A stretch of 19,703 nt of DNA. Source: Bacteroidota bacterium (GTDB lineage: Bacteria; Bacteroidota; Bacteroidia; Bacteroidales; UBA12481). The notes beneath the pieces were generated by a model. That model saw nothing but the letters and a program-made list of their open reading frames with translations, was not told the origin of the DNA and searched no databases. Positions within the stretch are counted from its first letter, which is position 1, and each line of letters begins with the position of its first letter. This document shows positions 1 to 6,574 of the stretch, one piece after another. A program made the translations under genes and the position numbers. The stretch covers positions 1 through 19,703 of the forward strand of contig JAUVKA010000017.1 in assembly GCA_030592205.1 (NCBI GenBank), in the 5' to 3' direction.

Positions 1-2
1 AA

Positions 3-1022
3 GCTGGTTTGGCAAGTGTATGGCATAAAAATTACATGGCGAATTATTTAAAAGAACCTGTTGATTATAAAACCAGTCGTGATTCTATGCAGCTTGTTTA
101 TACAGGTTTTCTGGATCAATATGATGATCTTTCTTCATCCTTCATTGAGGTTGAAAAATTGACTCTGGAATATGGATTATACGGTGATTTGAATAATTTT
201 TCACGAGCACACAGATATTACGCTAAAAAGGATACAGTAGTTTTACCTGAAGGATGGAATGATTTCGCAGATTCTCTGGATTTGAATAATCCTCTCTTGT
301 TGGACGTTTCGGCAGCAATGAGTTTCATTAGTAGTAGGATCAATGATGGTGCAATGGAAGAGGCAGGTCTGGAAGGTGATGTTTGGGGTACTCCAGAATT
401 GTTGAAAGCCAAATTGGCCTACATCGAGAAGCATTTAGAGGCTCCTGAAATGAAGGAAAAATTCACTTTCGATAACCTGAGCAAGCAAATGGATGCAGCT
501 CCTCCAATTGGTATCGAAGAATTGGTTGAGAATTATCTTAACACTTCACTTAATGAGGATAATAAAGCCGTTGTTAAAGAAAAATCTGATGCATGGTCGG
601 TTATCCTTCCCGGACAGCCTGCACCGGCTTTTTCACTCCCAGATATCGATGGAGAAAACCTGGCTTTGGCCGACCTGGCAGGAAAGTATGTATATATTGA
701 TTTCTGGGCTACCTGGTGTGGACCATGCATATCAGAATTCGATGCTTACAGGAAGTTAGTGGAAGATTATAAAGACAGGAATGTGGTTTTTATGAGTATT
801 TCTGTCGATAGAGATAAAGCTGCATGGGAGAAGATGGTAGAGGAAGAAGCTTTTGACTGGATCCAATTACACGATTCAATTAAAATGAATGATGATTACC
901 TGGTCAGGTATATTCCATCTTTTATTTTTGTTGATACCGAAGGAAAAATCATTGCACCTCGTGCACCTCGTCCGTCGGACGAAGGACTACGCGAGATGCT
1001 TGATGCACAGCCTGGCTTGTAA
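3..1022 (+). CDS. TlpA-like thioredoxin-fold protein, 5' end cut by window
   Basis: The reading frame is open at the left edge, so the N-terminus and any signal peptide lie outside the window. The first ~200 visible residues are an acidic, mostly helical region with no motif I recognise. The C-terminal ~135 residues are a TlpA/ResA-type thioredoxin domain: a GQPAPAFSLPDIDG entry, the active site FWATWCGPC (CxxC cysteine codons at 717-719 and 726-728), and the cis-proline loop RYIPSFIFVD (Pro codon 915-917). Proteins of this family work outside the cytoplasm as membrane- or lipid-anchored thiol:disulfide oxidoreductases, in cytochrome maturation or oxidative folding. In Bacteroidota many such paralogs with long N-terminal domains exist and their substrates are unknown. 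The stop codon is only 6 nt before the next gene, so the two are probably co-transcribed. Family assignment is firm; the exact role is not. Confidence 0.9.
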   Translation, partial: AGLASVWHKNYMANYLKEPVDYKTSRDSMQLVYTGFLDQYDDLSSSFIEVEKLTLEYGLYGDLNNFSRAHRYYAKKDTVVLPEGWNDFADSLDLNNPLLLDVSAAMSFISSRINDGAMEEAGLEGDVWGTPELLKAKLAYIEKHLEAPEMKEKFTFDNLSKQMDAAPPIGIEELVENYLNTSLNEDNKAVVKEKSDAWSVILPGQPAPAFSLPDIDGENLALADLAGKYVYIDFWATWCGPCISEFDAYRKLVEDYKDRNVVFMSISVDRDKAAWEKMVEEEAFDWIQLHDSIKMNDDYLVRYIPSFIFVDTEGKIIAPRAPRPSDEGLREMLDAQPGL

Positions 1023-1028
1023 TTTATT

Positions 1029-3164
1029 ATGGCCTGGAGAAAGATGGGCTGGAATATGTTTGTTTGCATCGGATTGATGATTTGTCTGGCTATTCCTCAG
1101 GGAATCTGCCAGGAAGAGATCAGTCCGATGTATTCTTTTTCATTGGAATCACTAAGGGTCGAAAACGATTCCTTGTGTGTCTACCCCCTTCCATCCCCCT
1201 CAGGTCATCAGTCCTTATTTTTCAAACCAAGGGATGAATCTGTGCGATTCACACTACCCGGGTACGACGACCAGATTCCTTACAAATCTTCAGGGTATTT
1301 GGTCATTGATGTTGAGCATGACAATCCGGCTTCTCTGGTTGTAATTCTGGAGTTTCGCAGAAAGGGGGATGAGGCCGACAAAAATGGCTGGATCCACTCC
1401 AGGGTTACTGCACGTTTGGGTGTATTGCCTCAGCTGCAAACAAGGTTAATATTTCCTCTGTCTTTTCTGGATGCCCAGCATGTGTTTTTACCCAAAGTTC
1501 CCCGACAGTTGAAAGGCACCCTGAGTGGAAATCGCATGGATGTCAGGGAAATTGATGAAGTATATATTCGATTGAAAAACACCAGGCCACGGTCTTTCCC
1601 CCAACAAATTTTTATTCAGGGAATTCACCTTTTTGATGAAATCCCCCCTTCACTTCCCATGGTTAAGACTCCCCTGGTAGATTCAATGGGGCAATGGGCT
1701 ATGAAGGATTGGAAAGGGAAAGTTCGATCTTTTAATGAACTGAAAAAGGAAATATCTTCGATTGAAGAAAGTTTGCAAAATGAGGAATGGCCGGAGGATC
1801 GTTCTCCCTATATGGGATTTTCTTCGCTTAAGTTTGATAGTACGGGATTTTTTCATACTCATCATGATGGTAGAAGATGGTGGTTAGTGGATCCTGAAGG
1901 ATTTGCATATCTGTCAATTGCACCTACTGGTGTAAGAGCTTTCAGTCATGGACCTGTTGAGAAAAATGAAGATTTGTTTGAGTGGCTGCCCCCTGATACA
2001 GGTTTGTACAGCAAAGCCTATGCTAATCAAAGGGGTTTGAAAAGTCTGAGCTTTGTAAGCATAAACATGATTAGGTTGTGGGGAGGGGACTTCTTATTGG
2101 ATTGGCTTCAATACACAGGAAATTTGATAAAATCTTTGGGATTTACCAGTAGCGGAAACTGGTCGGATGCCCAATTCCACCAGAAGGGAGGATTGCCATA
2201 TGTTTATCCAATGACAGGATTCCCATCGACAAAAGTTAAGTTATTCCGTGATTTTCCGGATGTTTTTGATCCTTCATTTAAACAATCAGCTACTAAGTAT
2301 GCCAGGCAATTAAAGATAAGGAAGGATGATCCCTTTATGATTGGTTATTTTCTTGGCAATGAACCACACTGGGCATTTGGAGAGTTTAACCTTGCCCGGG
2401 AGATGATGTATAAAAATGAGCAATCCTATACTCGTAAAGAGCTGGTTACCTGGCTTTCTGAAAAACATGATCAAAATCCATATCTCCTGTCAGCTGCCTG
2501 GGGCTATGAATTTCATAGTTTTCAAGATCTGAATTATTTTATTCTGCCTCATGAGAATGATCTAACTAAAAAAGCAGTGCTTGATCTGCTTGAGTTTTCT
2601 TCCCTGATGGTAGATAAATATACCAGAACAATTTGTGAAGCTACAGAAGCAGTTGATTCCAACCACCTTAACCTGGGATTAAGGTTTGCATGGATTAGCT
2701 CGAAAGCATGCCTCCAAACCGGGAAGTATTTTGATGTTTTCTCATTAAATGGCTATACTTTTCCTGATCCTCCAAACACTCAGATTATTGTTGATAAGCT
2801 GGATATGCCGGTTCTTATTGGGGAATTTCATTTTGGTAGTATCGATCGCGGCTTGCCGGCAACCGGAATTAAAGGAGTTAAAAGTCAGGCTGGCAGGGGC
2901 AAGGCTTATAGGCATTATGTGGAACAGGGTTTTTCCCGACCGGAAATTGTTGGGATACACTACTTTCAATGGAATGACCAGCCGATAACAGGCCGCTTTG
3001 ATGGAGAGAACTACAATATTGGAATTGTTGATGTTACCTACAGACCATATTCAGAGATGGCAAAACGTATCAGGAAAACTAATTTTCGACTGTTTGAAAT
3101 AGCCGCAGGATTGAAAGCACCATTTAAAAGAACCCCAAAGAATATCCCGGCGATTTATTATTAA
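1029..3164 (+). CDS. Secreted GH50-like (beta-agarase-like) glycoside hydrolase, clan GH-A
   Basis: 711 residues. A hydrophobic N-terminus (about residues 8-26, ending IPQGICQEE) looks like a signal peptide; the Cys does not sit in a good lipobox. Residues ~30-205 form a beta-rich, carbohydrate-binding-like N-terminal domain. From about residue 280 (RRWWLVDPEG) a TIM-barrel catalytic domain follows. The likely acid/base is Glu445 in YFLGNEPHW and the likely nucleophile is Glu599 in VLIGEFHFGSIDRG; their spacing (~154) and the GEFHFG..DRG wording resemble GH50 beta-agarases. The family cleaves beta-1,4 bonds in agarose or related galactans, so the inferred substrate is a marine or red-algal type galactan, but related polysaccharides cannot be excluded. 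No Shine-Dalgarno sequence; the start lies 6 nt after the thioredoxin gene. No SusC/SusD pair or sulfatase is visible nearby, so this does not look like a full utilisation locus inside the window. Confidence 0.75.
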   Translation: MAWRKMGWNMFVCIGLMICLAIPQGICQEEISPMYSFSLESLRVENDSLCVYPLPSPSGHQSLFFKPRDESVRFTLPGYDDQIPYKSSGYLVIDVEHDNPASLVVILEFRRKGDEADKNGWIHSRVTARLGVLPQLQTRLIFPLSFLDAQHVFLPKVPRQLKGTLSGNRMDVREIDEVYIRLKNTRPRSFPQQIFIQGIHLFDEIPPSLPMVKTPLVDSMGQWAMKDWKGKVRSFNELKKEISSIEESLQNEEWPEDRSPYMGFSSLKFDSTGFFHTHHDGRRWWLVDPEGFAYLSIAPTGVRAFSHGPVEKNEDLFEWLPPDTGLYSKAYANQRGLKSLSFVSINMIRLWGGDFLLDWLQYTGNLIKSLGFTSSGNWSDAQFHQKGGLPYVYPMTGFPSTKVKLFRDFPDVFDPSFKQSATKYARQLKIRKDDPFMIGYFLGNEPHWAFGEFNLAREMMYKNEQSYTRKELVTWLSEKHDQNPYLLSAAWGYEFHSFQDLNYFILPHENDLTKKAVLDLLEFSSLMVDKYTRTICEATEAVDSNHLNLGLRFAWISSKACLQTGKYFDVFSLNGYTFPDPPNTQIIVDKLDMPVLIGEFHFGSIDRGLPATGIKGVKSQAGRGKAYRHYVEQGFSRPEIVGIHYFQWNDQPITGRFDGENYNIGIVDVTYRPYSEMAKRIRKTNFRLFEIAAGLKAPFKRTPKNIPAIYY

Positions 3165-3244
3165 CAATCTGAGTTTTTGTTTATAGGTAGACAACAGGCC
3201 AGCTGCTTAAGTCGAGGAGTCTATTGTTAAAACAAATTGCTGTA

Positions 3245-3260
3245 TGTAACAATTGTTACA
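3245..3260. promoter_or_regulatory. 16-bp perfect palindrome, candidate CRP/FNR-family operator
   Basis: TGTAACAATTGTTACA is its own reverse complement. It has the GTAAC-N4-GTTAC layout of CRP/FNR-family sites. It lies 75 nt before the start codon of the heme-copper operon. Its centre (3252.5) is about 41 nt before the transcription start expected from the weak -7 box at 3282-3289, the class II activator position. The regulator is inferred, not seen in the window; HcpR- or FNR-like proteins are the natural candidates. Confidence 0.5.
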
Positions 3261-3281
3261 AAAACAATTGAATCCTTTTCC

Positions 3282-3289
3282 TATCTTGC
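3282..3289 (+). promoter_or_regulatory. Weak -7 box upstream of the heme-copper operon
   Basis: TATCTTGC partly matches the Bacteroidota -7 consensus TAnnTTTG. No convincing TTTG -33 element is seen at the expected spacing, as is common for activator-dependent promoters. The palindrome at 3245-3260 would fill that role. A short imperfect inverted repeat (GATAA/TTATC, 3295-3308) follows. This is a tentative call based on position. Confidence 0.25.
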
Positions 3290-3335
3290 ATTACGATAAC
3301 TGATTATCTATTACTAACCTAAAAGTCTTTTTATC

Positions 3336-3896
3336 ATGGTAGATTCTGCAATGGTCTTAAACGGCCAAACTATTGCGTATACCTGTTATACCATTGCCAT
3401 CATACTTGTGATGGTGTGGTTTGCCATACAGGTAACCAAAAAAGGGAAGGGAAATCCAGTTAAACCAGCGTTTTTCTACACTTTTGTGGGGATGCTTGTT
3501 GTACTCGGCGTATCCCTCCACATTTTTACTTACAACACTATTCCCTGGACCGAGATGGACTTGCATCGAGGCGATTACACACCGGATCGTTCTTTCAACA
3601 TAGTAGTTGAAAATCATGAGTTTATCCTTCCGGCTGAACAATTGGTTGCTGAGGTGGGTGATATTGTCGAATTTGATGTGACTTCAAAAGATCTCACTTA
3701 TGGATTTGGCCTATTCAGGCAAGATAACAGCATGGTACTTCAAATGCAGGTGGTTCCTGGTCACCGGAACGATATACTCTGGAAATTCCTGGAACCGGGA
3801 GTGTTTACTATTAGATCAACAGAGTATTCCGGCCCCAAAGGCATCGCAATGATTGTTAAGGATGCCGTTAAAATTGTCCCAAAAACATCTGAATAA
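3336..3896 (+). CDS. Heme-copper oxidoreductase subunit II-like protein lacking the CuA site
   Basis: 186 residues. Two hydrophobic segments (about 11-33 and 45-66) are followed by an outward-facing cupredoxin domain (~87-180) with the FILPAEQLVAEVGDIVEFDVTS wording typical of ba3-type cytochrome oxidase subunit II. In that family CuA is held by His, then Cys-x3-Cys-x3-His-x2-Met. Here the frame and spacing are intact, but the ligands are Tyr122 (TYGFG), Ser161, Ser165 and Gly169 (STEYSGPKGIAM); only Met172 remains, and Glu163 of the CxExC motif is kept. CuA therefore almost certainly cannot form, and electrons must enter subunit I another way, for example directly from quinol or an unknown donor. 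The partner subunit I gene follows 28 nt downstream. The start at 3336 is well placed; the leader is A-rich with no Shine-Dalgarno sequence. Confidence 0.85.
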   Translation: MVDSAMVLNGQTIAYTCYTIAIILVMVWFAIQVTKKGKGNPVKPAFFYTFVGMLVVLGVSLHIFTYNTIPWTEMDLHRGDYTPDRSFNIVVENHEFILPAEQLVAEVGDIVEFDVTSKDLTYGFGLFRQDNSMVLQMQVVPGHRNDILWKFLEPGVFTIRSTEYSGPKGIAMIVKDAVKIVPKTSE

Positions 3897-3924
3897 TCCT
3901 AATACAAAACTTAAAAAAACAATT

Positions 3925-5550
3925 ATGAGTTTCTTCAAAACATTTATGAATGGAGAGCAGGGATTATTCAAAGCTAATTCCCTCACCCCAATGCAGAAGA
4001 TGGTTCTGCGATTTATAGTAGTTGGCCTTGTCTTTTATGCCTTTGCCGTTATCGAAGGAATGATAATGCGACTAGTTGAAATAGGTCCAACAGATATGGT
4101 TAGTAATGATCAATTCTTTGCCATACTTACGGCACATCCCCTTGTAGGGATCTTTGGCTCTACCTATGCAACTGTATTTGGTGCATTTCTTTTTCTTGTA
4201 CCATTTCTGATGAAAAAACCTCTCTGGAGCATCAAGATGGCTAACTGGACATGGATATTAATAGCCTTCGGAACTTTACTTTTCTGGGGAGCTGGTTTCA
4301 TTTCTCATTATTCACCACTGTATACTTTATACTGGCCTTTGCCTGTTGACTTTGAGCAATTCAGCGTATGGGGAGGCACATTTTTCATTACAGGGATTGC
4401 AATTGTGATGGTTGGATCCGGCCTCTTTGTTATTAATGTCTTTAAAACGATTACTTATACTCCGGAAGGATGGGAAAAGCAGCCAGGCGGAAAATTACTT
4501 GGTTCTGCATTAGGAACTTCTGGGATTGCAAACATATTCCGTAAGAAGAAAAAACAAAAGGATCATCTTGTTCCATTACCAGTTGCTGCGATCGCACGTG
4601 GATCGGTTGACGTAGGCTTGAATGTATTGATCATCCTGTTTACCGGAGTATTGATTCTGGTTTTTATGGTTGCTGCAATTTTAGGTCATGACCTGAAGGA
4701 TACTGCGATAGATGCCCTCCTGTACAAGAACTGGTTCTGGTGGGGACTTGATCTTATTGCAGATGGATTAGTACTGATCTTTGTGGCCGGTACCTGGTAC
4801 TTACTTGCTACTATGATTACAGGGAAGAAACTGTTCATGCAAAACATTGCCCGGGCAGCCCTTCTGGTGGAATTGGTTGTTTCCTGGACCGTATGGTCGC
4901 ATCATCTTCTTGCTGATCAGTCCCAACCAGCCATTCTCAAAGTGTTATCAGGTGAATTTGTGACAGCTTTTGAGTTGATTACACAGGGCTTGGCATTCTT
5001 CATAGTTCTTGCTACTCTTTGGGCTGCCCGTCCGCTTAAGATGACCAACCCGCTTAAATTCTTATTGGGTGGATTATTAGGATTTGCTCTGGCAGTACCT
5101 GCAGGAATTATGCAAGCCGACGTGGGACTGAACAGAGTTCTTCATAACACTCAATGGATTATTGGACCTCACGTTCATGTAGCAATCCTGATTGGTCTGA
5201 CTATGACATTATATTCAGCGATTTATATACTATTCCCAATCGTCACAAATGGCGCAAAATTATATAGTCAGAAGTTGGCTAATATACATTTCTGGTTCCA
5301 TCTTCTGGGAGGAATCGGAATGGGTGCATTTATGGGTATGGCCGGATTAAAAGGTATGCTCAGAAGGACTCTTTATGTAAATGGAGAATTCGAGACTTTA
5401 ATGATACTGGCTGCAGTATCAGGCGCTCTGCTTCTGATCGCCTTCCTGGTATTCTTCTACAATATCGTAATGAGTTTGGGTCTTAAAGGAGTAATCGGGA
5501 TTTTTATACCTGCAAAACTAAAAACTAAGGATTTGATTCCTGCGGAATAA
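3925..5550 (+). CDS. Divergent heme-copper oxidoreductase subunit I (NOR-like candidate)
   Basis: 541 residues from ATG 3925. This start is preferred over an upstream ATG at 3853 that would overlap subunit II and add a charged tail. About 12 membrane spans are visible. Ligand positions: low-spin heme His71 (LTAHPLVGIFG) and His418; high-spin heme His416 (GPHVHVAILIG); two CuB-type histidines His326-His327 (WSHHLLAD). The segment that in oxidases reads GHPxVY and in cNOR NorB reads VVHLWVEG is here WWGLDLIADG. Asp276 therefore replaces the third CuB histidine, and Asp280 stands at the oxidase cross-linked Tyr / NorB FeB-ligand Glu position. The 50-residue spacing from Asp276 to His326 matches T. 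thermophilus ba3 (His233 to His282). A basic loop (R206-KKKKQK) sits between spans. I infer NO reduction, or another non-oxygen reaction, at the inner membrane. Family membership is firm; the reaction is unproven. Confidence 0.85.
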   Translation: MSFFKTFMNGEQGLFKANSLTPMQKMVLRFIVVGLVFYAFAVIEGMIMRLVEIGPTDMVSNDQFFAILTAHPLVGIFGSTYATVFGAFLFLVPFLMKKPLWSIKMANWTWILIAFGTLLFWGAGFISHYSPLYTLYWPLPVDFEQFSVWGGTFFITGIAIVMVGSGLFVINVFKTITYTPEGWEKQPGGKLLGSALGTSGIANIFRKKKKQKDHLVPLPVAAIARGSVDVGLNVLIILFTGVLILVFMVAAILGHDLKDTAIDALLYKNWFWWGLDLIADGLVLIFVAGTWYLLATMITGKKLFMQNIARAALLVELVVSWTVWSHHLLADQSQPAILKVLSGEFVTAFELITQGLAFFIVLATLWAARPLKMTNPLKFLLGGLLGFALAVPAGIMQADVGLNRVLHNTQWIIGPHVHVAILIGLTMTLYSAIYILFPIVTNGAKLYSQKLANIHFWFHLLGGIGMGAFMGMAGLKGMLRRTLYVNGEFETLMILAAVSGALLLIAFLVFFYNIVMSLGLKGVIGIFIPAKLKTKDLIPAE

Positions 5551-5578
5551 AAATATTTCCGTATAGGTTTTCGGTATT

Positions 5579-5614
5579 AAAGGTCTGGTGAGGTGTAAAC
5601 TTTGCCAGACCTTT
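5579..5614 (+). terminator. Probable transcription terminator after the heme-copper operon
   Basis: A perfect 10-bp stem, AAAGGTCTGG (5579-5588) with CCAGACCTTT (5605-5614), closes a 16-nt loop. It is followed by a short T-rich stretch (CTTTCTTG) and lies 28 nt after the stop codon of subunit I. The loop is longer and the T-tract weaker than in ideal intrinsic terminators. Confidence 0.55.
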
Positions 5615-5619
5615 CTTGT

Positions 5620-5640
5620 ATGCAGCAGGATTTGTTGCAT
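5620..5640. repeat. Small hairpin (8-bp arms)
   Basis: ATGCAGCA (5620-5627) pairs with TGTTGCAT (5633-5640) around GGATT, with one G-T pair. It lies between the terminator hairpin and the 28-bp palindrome, making three consecutive inverted repeats in under 100 nt. Confidence 0.4.
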
Positions 5641-5647
5641 TGTCATT

Positions 5648-5675
5648 GTAGAGACAAATCATGATTTGTCTCTAC
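5648..5675. repeat. 28-bp perfect palindrome of the GTAGAGAC type
   Basis: The arm GTAGAGACAAATCA (5648-5661) is followed directly by its exact reverse complement TGATTTGTCTCTAC (5662-5675), without a loop. Palindromes opening GTAGAGAC and closing GTCTCTAC, with a variable core, are to my knowledge found as small dispersed intergenic repeats in several bacterial groups, including cyanobacteria and Bacteroidota. The position in a short intergenic gap after a terminator fits. Only one copy is in this window, so repeat status is inferred from the motif. Confidence 0.6.
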
Positions 5676-5763
5676 GGTTCATTTTCCCATAGTGGTATTT
5701 AAAGTCAAATTTCATAGAACAATCTGGATTTAATACTAATTTCACAGTGCTAATATTTGGATT

Positions 5764-6534
5764 TTGTCCTTATCAAAAAAAACATCGGAATTTAGTCCTC
5801 CCTCCAAAAGTTCAGGGATATTTACGGATATCAGGTATTTTTTCTTCCATAAACCCAAGAAACCCACTCTTATTGATCTGTCGACCGAGGAGGCAAGGGA
5901 GAACTATAATAAGAGAATAGTACAGCGTTTTGGTATTGATCCTGAGAAGTTTTCAGTTTTGAACATTCATAAGATTGGAGTTGAGGCTCCCCCAAGTTAT
6001 GTTTTTGATGAACTTTTGAGGTGGAATGGCGATTCAACATGCTGGCCGAACTATTTAGCCAAGATTGATCTTGTAGATAATAAGCTTGAAAGTATCAGAG
6101 TATTGTTATTTGGAAAAGAAAAATACCCCTTTGGATTCCGCAATAGCTTTTTTGGCTTAAAGCTGCTACCACTATTCAACATGAATGCTATTCGGATTAA
6201 AAGAGTGCCTGATACATTTGATTTTGATAATGCCCGATATCTTTTGTATGAATGTTCTGGAGGGTATCCAATAGGAATATTTTTTATGTACGTCAGATCC
6301 TCAATTGAAGATATGGGCGAAACTGAACTCTCACAATTATTTCTTTGCGTAGGTTTTAATTTTTATGGAAAAGAAAACAGATCATCCGGATTAAGAATAT
6401 TCGATACGATCTGGCAGATTATTCATAACCGTGTAACAGCTAATGTGGTTTCACGAATAAAACAATTAGCAGAGTGGAGGTTGAATAAAATGCTAACACC
6501 ACCCATAAAATCAAAAGGAATTACAGGTCTTTAA
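5764..6534 (+). CDS. Hypothetical protein, possible START/SRPBCC-like fold, TTG start
   Basis: 256 residues, no signal peptide or membrane span, so probably cytoplasmic. There is no usable ATG: the frame is closed by a TAA at 5737, and TTG 5764 is the only common start codon before the conserved-looking body; the first Met comes only around residue 140. The N-terminal ~50 residues are polar and basic. The body (about 75-220), beginning PPSYVFDELLRWNGDSTCWP, alternates strands and ends in a helix (NRVTANVVSRIKQLAEWRL), which recalls SRPBCC/START-type ligand-binding proteins; this is a weak structural impression only. I do not recognise a family by sequence. It follows the palindromic repeat patch, runs toward the minus-strand MG2 gene, and has no partner gene on its strand. 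Confidence 0.65.
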   Translation: MSLSKKTSEFSPPSKSSGIFTDIRYFFFHKPKKPTLIDLSTEEARENYNKRIVQRFGIDPEKFSVLNIHKIGVEAPPSYVFDELLRWNGDSTCWPNYLAKIDLVDNKLESIRVLLFGKEKYPFGFRNSFFGLKLLPLFNMNAIRIKRVPDTFDFDNARYLLYECSGGYPIGIFFMYVRSSIEDMGETELSQLFLCVGFNFYGKENRSSGLRIFDTIWQIIHNRVTANVVSRIKQLAEWRLNKMLTPPIKSKGITGL

Positions 6535-6574
6535 TATTTCCTCAAACTTTTTTTACATGGAAATTAGCTCATGG

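Noticed and set aside
3853..3924. Upstream in-frame ATG extending heme-copper subunit I by 24 residues
   Set aside because: It overlaps the subunit II gene in another frame and adds a polar tail; ATG 3925 follows an A-rich leader typical of this group and precedes a plausible N-terminus.
3336..5550. Ordinary ba3-type cytochrome c oxidase
   Set aside because: CuA ligands are replaced in subunit II, and the GHPxVY motif with the third CuB His and the Tyr is missing in subunit I.
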